A stretch of DNA of 58,000 nucleotides from Cryptomeria japonica (Eukaryota > Streptophyta > Pinopsida > Cupressales > Cupressaceae): positions 684,832,583 to 684,890,582 of the forward strand of contig NC_081412.1 of the NCBI RefSeq assembly GCF_030272615.1. Reading direction: 5' to 3'. The notes under the pieces were generated by a model. That model saw only the letters and a list, made by a program, of their open reading frames with translations. It ran no database searches and was not told where the DNA came from. Below are positions 39,930-49,933 of the stretch, one piece after another. The first letter of the stretch is position 1. Each line of letters begins with the position of its first letter. Both the position numbers and the translations under genes were made by a program.

Positions 39930-42628
39930 AAACACCAAAAAGATCAACTTTTTTTTTTTTTTTTAAACCAATAACATGTTTGAATGTTGAAAATGTCACC
40001 CAGGTTGCGCTTTTGACACTGTTTTGGTGCGTTTGACATTATTTTGGCACTATTCACCCTATTTCAGTGCTTTTTCCTTCTCTGTCTTTCCCTTTCTTTT
40101 AGTGCGTTTGTGTTAAATAGTGCCTCTGTTCAAACGCAGACTAGCGCTATTGTAACAAAACGTTGTACAAATCACCTTGTAACCAAAAAAAAAAAAAATT
40201 AGGCTTGTAGAAGCCCACCAAATAGGCGGATTTTACTAACTATTTTTCTCTTTTCTGCAGATTTAAATTAGATTAAAAAGTAGATTTATATTTTTTACTA
40301 ACTTGTTTTTGAAGTTGGTTTTAAAAATGAATTCACTTTTTATTTTGGTTTAAACTTAACTTCACATTTCAAATTTGGGCTTTTAAAAAAGAATCACACA
40401 TTTGTTTGGGGCTCTTAAAAAGAATTTCATTGTTCAAAGGTAAAAAGAACCACAAACTTATACAAAAACAACTTTATTTTTTTGCAAGTTAGGAAACAAA
40501 CTTCATTTTGGTGCTTAAAATCAACAAGGCAAATTTTATTTCTTGCATCAAGATAAAACTCACAATCCACACTTCCATTTTTGGTGCAAATAAAATTCAC
40601 AATCAACTTGTCTCATTTTCAAAGCAATTTTACTTCATGCAAACGTGTTTTTCATTAAGTTGACCAGGATTTTCAAATTCTAGTTTACTCAAACAATTGC
40701 CTTTGAAAATTAAAAAGAACACCATGATTGTTGGAGCAACATCTCCAAATAGTTAGATCACATTGCAATGATAGATTAAAAAGAACAAGTGTTTTTCATG
40801 CTTGGCACACTTGTGCAAAGAGTTGGTCGAGTGGTCCTACTTCTAACACACACTATCCTCTCCCTTGGCTTTCGTGGTCCTAGGTGCAAGAGAAAAGTGT
40901 TAGTAACACTCAAAATTTTATCTTTTTAAGAGAGGCCTGCCAAGAGACACATCACTCTTGGGAATGACCTTGAGCGGTAAATCCTTCGAGCCGCTATAGA
41001 AATCAGGTGAGAGTGAAAGCTGTAGCCTTGGGTATAGCTGTTCCTACAGTGTAACTGGCCGAAAGGACAAATGGGCCCCACCACCAGTTACAAGGCTCTT
41101 AAGTGAGTCACTGCAGAATGAACTTATGTCCAAAGCCTTCGAACATGACTAAACACCTTTAAATAGTAGCCCACCTGTTCTATTGATTGAGGATATTTGA
41201 GATATAATTTAGTGCAAGAGCATAGATGGTTTTGCTCCCAAGATACTCACCATACATATTTCCTTGAGTAGAAACATAGCTTTTTGAAAAGTCACTTGTG
41301 GCCTGATAAAAGTGGTGACTCCCCCATCATAGGGATCATCTATTTGCTATACTCGTGCAAGACTTAGTATATCACATCCTTACCTGCCACGGCGGGATTC
41401 ATAAGGTATGTAGTACCAAAGTCAAAGAAATATCAAGATGTGGGCTAAATTTATCACAACTGGCCATTTGACCTTAGGGATAAAAAGTGTTTGAAATGTG
41501 TTCGTTTTACAGACCTAGTGCAAATTGAGCCGACTTCAGGCTTTGGAAATACACCTTAAAATACATCTAAAGGAAGGGTCATATACAAGTCCAAGGATTG
41601 GGTTGATCTAGACCCATACTCATTTGTGCCTTTTAGGCAACATTCTTGTGTTTGTGTGCTTGCTTTGTTTTCTTGTCAAAGAAAAATCAGAAAATCAATC
41701 CCAAAAACAAAGTATTCATCCAACATTTCTCAAAAACAACCAAAAGTACCAAAAACAAAGTGCAAAACAACAAAGAGACAAATTTTATGACCATTCTTCA
41801 CATCTTGCGAAAGAAGAAGTGTCATCAGAATATCACCTTGAAAAGGAGACCACTAAGCTCAAAGACTTTGATCAAAAGGAGGAAATTCTTCTATCTCAAT
41901 AGACAAATCTTTGTCTCACATAGAGTCTTTCTACATCGCATGCGTCTATACCTTCAAGGTAAAACAAACAAGTTTGATTCAGAATCATTGAACCGCAGAG
42001 CTTTTATGCAATATAGAGCTCTGAGTTATCACAAAAATCAAGGAGGAAAGATTAATCCCAACTTCTTCCCAAACGTCTGTATCACCTACAACACAGCTCG
42101 AGAAGTGCCACTAACGGCTGAAAGGGAAGAGGTAGAGTTTGTTCCATTTGTAACACAAAGTTTTTATTGAAGTTGAAAAACAAAACATCCATCATCTCAC
42201 TCATACATCATCGTTATTCCATCATCCATCCGTCCCAACTCTCAAAACATTAAAGAGATTCTTGTCCCAAGATTCCTTTTTAGATATTGCTTGAAATCAA
42301 ACACATCACATCACTTTTTTTAGATTGTTTCTACATCTAGGATAAGCTCATCCTAAGAGACACATCTACGCAGGTTAAAACTAGTTCATGAGTGAATCCT
42401 CTCATTACTAGGTAGTTAAATCTGTAACACATCTCAGATTTCTCTACACCTTATCACATCCAAAATCTATCAAAACAAGCAAGCAATTCAAAGAAGGAAT
42501 TTTGGTTACATCTATCTTAAAGTGCTAGAGATCTACATACAAACACAAATCGCCAACCATCAATCTTTCATTTCATCAACAACTCATCATCATCTTCAAT
42601 CAACTTCAAAACCAAACTTGTAAACAAA
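39930..42628 (+). other. Long 5' leader of element D
   Basis: About 2.7 kb without a supported gene. 40010-40150 holds several GTGCGTTTG/GCGTTTGTG words, a weak form of the GCGTCTGTG repeat of E. 40790-41200 is GC-richer with many short complementary words, in a place comparable to 31715-32290 of E. Open frames near 41624-42170 have lysine/serine-rich, motif-free products and I do not call them genes. Confidence 0.6.
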
Positions 42629-44062
42629 ATGGCTCAAACCCAATCGCGATCAAGGCAACGAGAAATAGAAATTGAGGAAGAAGAGGACAACCTCAATGAA
42701 TTTCAAGAAGCACTTGGAGGAAATGTGAATGACGAAAACCCAAGTACTCCCACTCCTTCAACAATCGAAAGGGTTCAGCATAACCCTCATTTTAACAGAT
42801 TGTTTGATGAAATACTCAGGAGCAATGCGGATGCTCACTTCTTAAAACTTTCTCAAGAAGGAGCCAAACTCCCCTCTGACTTTGATCTTGCCGAATTAAG
42901 ACAAGCATCAGAAAGACAAAGTCGCCATGAGGAAGAAAGAGGTAGAAATCACACCAGATATAACATTCCTCGAGGTAACCCACCACCTCCTCCTCCAAAT
43001 GAAATGGAGATGTTGCGGCAACAAGTCGAGAATCTCGCCCAACAACTTCATAGTGGTGTTAAGACCAACCAATTCTCACTTAACGACATCTGTCCCTATC
43101 CTTTTGATAGGAATCTTTATATGCCACCCTTTCCACGCGGGTTCGAAACACCCAAATTTGAAAAATATAGAGGAAAGGGGGATCCCCGTGATCATGTCAG
43201 AGAATTTCATTCCGCTTGTCTTGAAGTGGCATATGAAGACACCTACCTAATGCGCCTTTTTCCCCAAAGCTTGGGAGGAACAACCACATAATGGTTTTCC
43301 CGACTACCAGGTGGCATTAGAACATTTGAGGAACTCATCCAGAAGTTCCTAGCTCATTACTCTCATAACATTGAACGCGACATCACCATGGCTGATCTGT
43401 GCAACACCAAACAAAAACCAGGTGAACAATTCTTAGTATTCCTGCAAAGATGGCGTCAAATGTCTAGCAGACGTTCTCTTCAGTTACCTGAATGAGAACT
43501 AGTGGAAATATTCATTTCCAACTTAAACGAAGAAATGTAATTTCACCTGGATGTCAAAGACACAGACTCTTTTAACGATATGATCGCCAAGGGTTTAAAA
43601 TGTGAAAGGGCACTCATTAAGAAAGGACTCATCAAAATCTTTAATGAACCAAAAGATCATCCTCGCTCGCGCTTCAATAGTGATAAACCAAACTTCTGGA
43701 ACAAAAACAAGAATATCATCAACGATGGAGTTGTAGATGCTCGGACTATCCAAAATGCACAACCTGTGGTTCGATTTGCAGGACAAAATCCTCCACCTCA
43801 AAATAACACAAATGTTCCTCCTAATCAAGGTCGCATCACATCTCAGGATGAACCAAGATCTCGTCCACAAAAACAAAAACGTACATACACTCCCTTAGGG
43901 GAACCCATTGAAACAGTGTTGCGACAACTCCTTTCTTAGAATTTGATCACTCTACCTAAGCTATCCAACTATGAGCCTCAGGTCAAACCAGCATGGTGGA
44001 GAGATACTGAACATTGTGAGTTCCATCAAGGACGAGGACACAAGACAAGTAATTGTCACTGA
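42629..44062 (+). pseudogene. Gag of element D, N-terminal part
   Basis: It starts MAQTQSRSRQREIEIEEEE. YPFDRNLYMPPFPRGFETP and KFEKYRGKGDPRDHVREF, then WFSRLPGGI and CNTKQKPGEQFLVFLQRWR are the gag domain, parallel to E. In-frame stops lie at 43289, 43493, 43538, 43937 and 44060, but the frame never shifts. Compared with E the Gln-rich N-terminal insert is about 165 residues shorter. The zinc finger CEFHQGRGHKTSNCH is at about 44013-44057. Confidence 0.85.
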
Positions 44063-46015
44063 TTGAAAGATCTCATTCAAGATCTTATTGATCGAGGAGA
44101 AATTGAGATTGAAGGACATGATCCAAAAACGACAAATAATGATCATCAGATGTTCAAGAATCCACTTCCATCACAAGATCAAAGGGGTCCTTCCACTTCC
44201 CGGCGAGGCACTGATACCACTGACTATACGCAGGCTGCGTATAACTACACTGTAAATCACCTATATGATGCCAGTGAACAAGTTGCAACTATAACCTTCA
44301 AAAATCCCACCTCAAATTGCAATGTTGTTACACGTCGTGGCAAGGTCACCATCAAGGCAGCTCCACAAGGCACCACCTCCATCCCAAAGCAGTACAATCT
44401 TGTGGAACAATTAGGTAAAATGTCTGTGCTTATATCCATTTTAGAGCTATTGCACCTATCACCATCTCATAAAACTATCTTGGATCAAGCACTCCAAGAG
44501 GCGTCAGTCCCTGCAAACCTGAACACAGACCAGTTTCAAGCCATGGTTGGGAATCTAAAGTCATCACCTTGTCTCACTTTTTTCGAAAGTGACAACTCTT
44601 CTTTCCAACAACCTCATAATGCTTCGCTACACATTGAAGGCTTTATCAACCAACACGGGATCAAGCGAGTCTTGATAGATAATGGAGCAGGCCTAAACAT
44701 TTGTACACTACAATTGGTCACAGCATTGGGATATGCAATAGAATCAGTGGATCCTCACAAGAAGATCACCATCAAGGCCTATGATGATGCAGAGCATTCA
44801 TCCAAAGGAGCTGTGGTAGTACCAATCCGAGTGGGCCCTGTGGTAAAGCACATCATTTTTCAGGTTCTGGACCTTCCTCTGTCATATAATCTATTATTAG
44901 GGAGACCTTGGATACATGCCATGCAAGCCGTTCCCTCCACCTACCATCAATGTATCAAGTTCCCACATAACGGTACGGAGATCACAATCTTGGGCGATGC
45001 AAATCCCTTTGCTTTTTGCCATAATATCAACCATCAACCAGAGATTACTGTTCCCAATAATAGGGAAGCCATTTCCTCCACATCATATGTAAGTCCTGCC
45101 TCTCTTGCCAGTTCGAACACCCCTATACCCAAGCAAGAAAATCTTAAGATGAAAGTTGCAGAGGAAGGTCCTGGGGAATATAACTTGAGTCAGCTCTTTT
45201 GTGTGGGACAAATGCCCACTTCTCCTAGAACACATGGTAAACCACAGCAGTTACTCCAGCAACCCCTAATCACGCCTACATATGCCTTGACACCTTTCGT
45301 CCTTGGAAAGAGTCAAGAGGAAGAGACACAAGATGAGGACCTAGCGGAATGGATCTATAAAGATCCCATCACCACTGATAAACCGCAAGTTACACTTCCT
45401 ACGAAACAGTATGGCAAAGCCCTCCTCATTATGCAAAGAATGGGATATGATGGTCAAAGTGCTTTGGGATACTACAAACAAGGACGGCACGAACCTCTGC
45501 TACTAGAATTCAAGCCCAAAAGTAATACAGGCTTAGGCTTTGAAAAAGAGATCCTTCCTAAACTCAGATTCAAAGGCAAACCCGGCAAACCATTTTGCCC
45601 ACCTACTGCAAAGAGGACACCTTTTATAATCAAAGCACCATCAAGCACTATCCCCACTGCCCCATCGAGGCTCACGACTCCACCGCAACCATCACCAGTG
45701 CCAAACATCCCACCAATCAAACCAGCAATCCCATCCACAGCAGTCATCACATCAATAAAACCATTCATAGCAGCAACTATATCGGAACCCGCAGCAGCAT
45801 CTATGGCACCAGCCATTCCAACAAAAGCCACTAAGTCAACACTGTCGATACTTTCAGCAACAAAACCTTTAATCCCCATCACAGTTCCTGCAGCACCGGT
45901 CACTACAAAGGTACATAAACCGATCACGCCTGCAGTATTCAACTCCAGTGACATCCCAGTATGGTATAGCAATCGCACGCTGGAAAGTGATTCAGAGACT
46001 GACTCACATGAGTGA
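44063..46015 (+). CDS. Gag C-terminus, protease and G-patch-like segment of D
   Basis: 650 uninterrupted codons in the gag-pol frame. VLIDNGAGLNICTL at about 44671-44712 is the protease site, reading D-N-G where most retropepsins have D-T/S-G. LLLGRPWIHAM at about 44890 closes the domain. MQRMGYDGQSALGYYKQG at about 45430 is the G-patch-like part. 45600-45930 is a Pro/Thr/Ala/Ile-rich linker (PPQPSPVPNIPPIKPAIPST). A TGA at 46013 ends the run. The segment follows a TGA at 44060, so translation from the gag ATG would not reach it unless stops are read through. Confidence 0.85.
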   Translation: MKDLIQDLIDRGEIEIEGHDPKTTNNDHQMFKNPLPSQDQRGPSTSRRGTDTTDYTQAAYNYTVNHLYDASEQVATITFKNPTSNCNVVTRRGKVTIKAAPQGTTSIPKQYNLVEQLGKMSVLISILELLHLSPSHKTILDQALQEASVPANLNTDQFQAMVGNLKSSPCLTFFESDNSSFQQPHNASLHIEGFINQHGIKRVLIDNGAGLNICTLQLVTALGYAIESVDPHKKITIKAYDDAEHSSKGAVVVPIRVGPVVKHIIFQVLDLPLSYNLLLGRPWIHAMQAVPSTYHQCIKFPHNGTEITILGDANPFAFCHNINHQPEITVPNNREAISSTSYVSPASLASSNTPIPKQENLKMKVAEEGPGEYNLSQLFCVGQMPTSPRTHGKPQQLLQQPLITPTYALTPFVLGKSQEEETQDEDLAEWIYKDPITTDKPQVTLPTKQYGKALLIMQRMGYDGQSALGYYKQGRHEPLLLEFKPKSNTGLGFEKEILPKLRFKGKPGKPFCPPTAKRTPFIIKAPSSTIPTAPSRLTTPPQPSPVPNIPPIKPAIPSTAVITSIKPFIAATISEPAAASMAPAIPTKATKSTLSILSATKPLIPITVPAAPVTTKVHKPITPAVFNSSDIPVWYSNRTLESDSETDSHE

Positions 46016-46495
46016 GAATTTGATTCTGTACAGCTTAACACTTCAGATGAGGAAGACACATTACCACTTTCACCACGCAAAGACATCCCTATTTACGGAG
46101 AAGCACAGATAAAGACCACTTGGGTACCTGAGCTGGAAACATCTTCCACAGACCCTACGTCTCATCCTATGCCTGATTCTGACAGGGAGAGTACCATCAA
46201 TGACCTTCACCACATTGTCTTAACCCTCACTGATACATCTAATGAACTTAACCTAATCGATGACGTAATGCCCATTATCCACCCTGAACTCATCGAATGG
46301 AACCAATCAAATCCTCCATGTCTTGACCTCTTCCAAAACGAAGAGGCTATCATTGACTTTTTGGAATTAAGGGATAATCTACCAAGCGGGGATCACAAAG
46401 CTGGATTCGCCATTGAACTTAATAGCGCAGCATACTTCGGGGCGGATGCCAAACCCTTCAGCTGCAAAAATATAACAATAAAACATGGATCTTCC

Positions 46496-46518
46496 AGTGA
46501 AAACCACACTGTGGCATT
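46496..46518 (+). ncRNA. Bulged stem-loop within D (unit 1)
   Basis: Outer arms AGTG and CATT, bulge AAAA, inner arms CCAC and GTGG, loop ACT. The unit also encodes ENHTVA of the spacer. The homologous unit of E is at 26741-26719. Confidence 0.45.
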
Positions 46519-46558
46519 GTTTGATCCAACAAAAGTAGAAAGAAAGAGCGTATCCAAT

Positions 46559-46581
46559 GGTGAAAACCTCTCTGAGGCACC
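46559..46581 (+). ncRNA. Bulged stem-loop within D (unit 2)
   Basis: Outer arms GGTG and CACC, bulge AAAA, inner arms CCTC and GAGG, loop TCT. It encodes GENLSEAP. In E the closing arm is CGCC, a U-A to U-G exchange that keeps pairing. Confidence 0.5.
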
Positions 46582-46666
46582 TGAGGATGAAGGGTTTGAC
46601 ATTCTCCCTGCTAATGCACAACAGGAACGATCAACGATCCTCATTGAGGAGACCAAAGAATAAAAT

Positions 46667-47680
46667 GTGGGGACTCCTGAAAACCCTCATATCATACATT
46701 TGGCATCTCTTCTCACTCCAGAGGAACAGCCTCAATTTATAGAGTTCTTCCAGAAACTTCAGATCAACTTTGCATGGTCATATGCAGACATGCCTAGGCT
46801 TGATCCTGATTTAGTTATGCATCATCTCACAGTAGCAAAAGGAGCCAAACCCGTCAAGCAGAAGCTTCGTAAGATGCATCCTCAGATTGCCGTGCTAGTC
46901 AAAACAAAACTCAAGAAACTCCTGGATGTTGGTTTCATTAGACCAATTGATTACGCAGAATGGATCTCCAATATTGTGCCAGTCGGCAAACCAAAAGGGG
47001 GCATCCGCATTTGTACTGACTTCAGAGATCTGAATAAGGCATGTCCTAAGGATGACTTCCCCCTACCAAATATCGACATCATAGTGGATTTGACAGCAGG
47101 ACATGCCATGCTTTCACTCATGGATGGCTTTTCAGGATACAATCAAATAAAGATCACACCAGAGGACCAACATAAGACAGCCTTCACATGTCCATGGGGC
47201 ACATACTGCTGGAATCTAATGCCTTTCGGTCTAAAGAATGCAGGAGTGACCTATCAAAGAGCAATGACCACCATCTTCCATGACATGATGCATACTATGA
47301 TGGAAGATTATGTGGATGACTTACTAGCAAAATCACTCACCAAAGATGGACATCTCCACATCTTAGATCAAATCTTTGATAGACTGGAACAATACCATGT
47401 TCGACTCAACCCAAAGAAATGTGTCTTTGGAGTGACCTCCGGGAAGCTTCTAGGATACATTGTCTCAAGCAAAGGCATTGAGGTTGATCTAGCAAAAGTA
47501 AAAGCTATCATGGACATGCCACCTCCAAAGAATATCAGTCAGCTAAGAACACTACAAGGATGGCTTCAATCCATTCGAAGATTCATTGCACAATTGGCTG
47601 ATAAGTGTCACCCCTTCACACACTTTCTACACAAGAACATCCGCTTTCAGTGGGATGCCAAATGCCAGCAAGCATTTTAG
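46667..47680 (+). CDS. Reverse transcriptase of element D
   Basis: 337 codons in the gag-pol frame, ending at a TAG (47678). HHLTVAKGAKPVKQKLRKMHP, RICTDFRDLNKACPKDDFPLPNID, LMDGFSGYNQIKI, FTCPWGTYCWNLMPFGLKNAG and EDYVDDLLAKS (YVDD near 47309-47320) are the reverse transcriptase blocks. LNPKKCVFGVTSGKLLGYIVSSKGIE completes the palm. The TAG replaces a Gln codon conserved in E (AFQALKDYL). The catalytic domain is intact. It is about 90 percent similar to E by eye over the core. Confidence 0.9.
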   Translation: MGTPENPHIIHLASLLTPEEQPQFIEFFQKLQINFAWSYADMPRLDPDLVMHHLTVAKGAKPVKQKLRKMHPQIAVLVKTKLKKLLDVGFIRPIDYAEWISNIVPVGKPKGGIRICTDFRDLNKACPKDDFPLPNIDIIVDLTAGHAMLSLMDGFSGYNQIKITPEDQHKTAFTCPWGTYCWNLMPFGLKNAGVTYQRAMTTIFHDMMHTMMEDYVDDLLAKSLTKDGHLHILDQIFDRLEQYHVRLNPKKCVFGVTSGKLLGYIVSSKGIEVDLAKVKAIMDMPPPKNISQLRTLQGWLQSIRRFIAQLADKCHPFTHFLHKNIRFQWDAKCQQAF

Positions 47681-47710
47681 GCGCTTAAAGACTATCTCAT
47701 AAATCCACCA

Positions 47711-48505
47711 TTGCTGATGCCACCAGATCCAAGTAGACCATTGTTACTTTATATCTCAGCAACAAGTACAGCATTAGGTGTATTACTGGCACAACATAAT
47801 GCAGAAGGAAAAGAGTGTGCCGTATACTACATCTCTCGTACACTGGTTGGCTATGAACTCAATTACACACCTATTGAGCAAGCTTGCCTAGCAGTAATCC
47901 TAGCAGCCACTAAATTGCGGCACTATCTGTTGACACACAAGGTGAAACTCATTGCAAAGATTGATCCACTCAAGTATTTACTTAGCAAAGCAACATTGAC
48001 AGGTCGCTTGGCCAAATGGGTGATGATTCTAAGTGAATTTGACATCGAGTATGTAGACCGTAAAGCTATCAAAGGTCAGGTTATTGCAGATCAGTTGGCT
48101 AATGCACCTCTCATAGGTGATCATCCTCTCATTTCCAATTTTCCAGATGAAGAGATATTCATGATCACAATAGCACAACCATGGAAACTATATTTTGATG
48201 GTTCATACACTAGGCACAGCTCGGGGGCAGGCATTCTATTTATCACACCTCAGGGTGATAGCATCCCGAAGTCTTACAGGCTCACATTTCCATGCACAAA
48301 CAACATAGCAGAGTATGAGGCTTTGATCACAGGGCTCGGATTAGCCATACAATGGAAATTACAAGAACTACAAGTATATGGTGATTCCCAACTAGTCATT
48401 CGACAAGCAACAGATGAATATCAGACCAAAGATGATAAACTCATGCCATATAAGCAAATGGTGGACACTCTAAAGACATCATTTACTACTATCACTTTTG
48501 AGTAG
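47711..48505 (+). CDS. RNase H and second RNase H of element D
   Basis: 264 codons in frame. LLLYISATSTALGVLLAQ, YYISRTLVGYELNYTPIEQACLA and the KLIAKIDPLKYLLSK block form the first RNase H region. PWKLYFDGSYTRHSSGAGI, EYEALITGLGLAI and GDSQLVIRQ form the archaeal-type RNase H of Tat elements. A TAG at 48503 replaces the Gln of FEQIPRE, and the fourth catalytic Asp (RAADAMA) falls just after it. Confidence 0.88.
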   Translation: MLMPPDPSRPLLLYISATSTALGVLLAQHNAEGKECAVYYISRTLVGYELNYTPIEQACLAVILAATKLRHYLLTHKVKLIAKIDPLKYLLSKATLTGRLAKWVMILSEFDIEYVDRKAIKGQVIADQLANAPLIGDHPLISNFPDEEIFMITIAQPWKLYFDGSYTRHSSGAGILFITPQGDSIPKSYRLTFPCTNNIAEYEALITGLGLAIQWKLQELQVYGDSQLVIRQATDEYQTKDDKLMPYKQMVDTLKTSFTTITFE

Positions 48506-48538
48506 ATACCAAGAGATCAGAATAGAGCTGCTGACGCC

Positions 48539-49486
48539 ATGGCTACCATCGCATCTCTACTAGATCTTCCACAGAATTCAACACGCTACGAGTTCTTGGT
48601 AGAACAGCTTTGGGTCCCCGCTTATGATATCCCCGAATCTGAAATGATATGTCGCCTTGTCGGTTCTGAATCCCCTTGGTATGGTGAGTTCTACACCTAT
48701 CTCTGTGATCACACCCTTCCTCCCGACCAATCAAATAACCAACGAAAAACCTTCATTTGCCAAACTGCTCGTTATACCATTATTGCTGAAACCCTATATC
48801 GACGCAGTCTTGATGGTACTCTCCTTCGATGTCTGGAACAAGGTGAGATAACAAAGGTTTTGGAAGAGGTACATGAAGGAATTTGCGGGACTCACTCAAG
48901 TGGTCCATCACTAACCAAGAAGATCATGCGAGCTGGATACTATTGGCCATCTATGGAAAAGGATTCCTACTACTTTGTCAGGAAATGCAAAAAATGTCAA
49001 GTTCACGGCAACCTGATACATGCACCGGCCCAGGAACTGCAACCAATCACAACACCATGGCCTTTTTGTCAATGGGGCCTTGACCTTGTAGGTAAGATTC
49101 ATCCATCTTCATCCAACGGCCATAAATTCATTATTACCGCTACCGAATATTTCACAAAGTGGATCGAAGCTGTTCCACTTACCCAAGTCACCGGCAAGCA
49201 GATCGCCTCATTCATCCTCAACTACATCATCTGTCGGTATGGTGTTCCCATGTCCATCATCACAGATAATGGTCTTCCTTTCAAAAATCAGGATGTCCGT
49301 GAGCTTTGTGAGAAATTTCATATCCAACACCGCTTTTCCACTCCCTATTACCCACAAGGCAATGGTCAGGGTGAAGCATCCAATAAAAACATATTGCGAA
49401 TCCTAAAGAAGACGGTTAATGATGCCACTCGTGATTGGCATGTTCAACTGAATCAAGCATTATGGGCATATCGAACTAGCATTTGA
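48539..49486 (+). CDS. Integrase core of element D
   Basis: 315 codons in frame. HEGICGTHSSGP and CKKCQVHG form the zinc module. GLDLVGKIHPSSSNGH, ITDNGLPFKNQD and YYPQGNGQGEASNKN hold the catalytic D, D and E. The frame ends at a TGA (49484) where E has a sense codon in TSVHTPTGATP. It mediates insertion with the 5-bp staggered cut seen at CTTTC. Confidence 0.88.
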   Translation: MATIASLLDLPQNSTRYEFLVEQLWVPAYDIPESEMICRLVGSESPWYGEFYTYLCDHTLPPDQSNNQRKTFICQTARYTIIAETLYRRSLDGTLLRCLEQGEITKVLEEVHEGICGTHSSGPSLTKKIMRAGYYWPSMEKDSYYFVRKCKKCQVHGNLIHAPAQELQPITTPWPFCQWGLDLVGKIHPSSSNGHKFIITATEYFTKWIEAVPLTQVTGKQIASFILNYIICRYGVPMSIITDNGLPFKNQDVRELCEKFHIQHRFSTPYYPQGNGQGEASNKNILRILKKTVNDATRDWHVQLNQALWAYRTSI

Positions 49487-49933
49487 ACCCCTACAGGCGC
49501 AACTCCCTACTCATTGGTCTATGGTGCTAAAGCTATCTTACCTATTGAGGTCGAGATACCATCATTACGAGTTTCCTTGCACAATCTCATCGATGATGAA
49601 GCATACAGAGTATCCCATCTTCAGGACTTAGAGTTACTAGATGAGAAGCGACAAGCTGCATACAATCACCTCAAAGCCTATCAGCAGCGCATGAGCAGAA
49701 GCTACAATCACCGAGTTAGATCTCGTACATTTGAGGTAGGTGATCTTGTTCTTTGATAAAATCCTCGCAACCAACCAAATAGAGAACATCAAGGCAAGTT
49801 TGAATCAAACTGGCTGGGCCCATATGTTGTCACTGCTGTATTCGGGTCTGGGGCATATCAGTTGGCTACATCAGATGGAGAACCGCTCGCAGATCCAATC
49901 AATAGCATGCACCTCAAATGGTTTTATACCTAA
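49487..49933 (+). pseudogene. Integrase C-terminus of element D
   Basis: It continues in the same frame (LVYGAKAILPIEVEIPSLRVSL; SRSYNHRVRSRTFEVGDLVL), is broken by TGA and TAA at 49754-49759 and then continues to a final TAA at 49931 (SMHLKWFYT). The last part matches the WLGPYIVTAAYGSGAYQL tail of E. Thus the whole gag-pol from 42629 to 49933 lies in one frame. Confidence 0.8.

Larger units (their letters stand above)
46016..46663 (+). pseudogene. Acidic spacer of D polyprotein
   Basis: Continuation of the same frame between TGA 46013 and TAA 46661. It has acidic, Ser/Asp/Glu-rich sequence with LDLFQNEEAIIDFLELRDNLP, conserved with E (FQNDEAIVDYLGIRDDLPPGDHKAGYAIELN), so it is a real domain of these polyproteins. 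Its function is unknown to me. The two coding-region stem-loops are at its end. Confidence 0.7.

Noticed and set aside
41624-42170. Overlapping frames of 92 and 174 codons in the leader of D
   Set aside because: Two overlapping frames with low-complexity Lys/Ser/Asn content, no motif and no counterpart in E. I treat them as chance frames in an untranslated leader.
45472-46086. 204-codon frame on the minus strand
   Set aside because: It lies antisense to the Pro/Thr/Ala-rich linker of D gag and has a composition forced by it. No motif.
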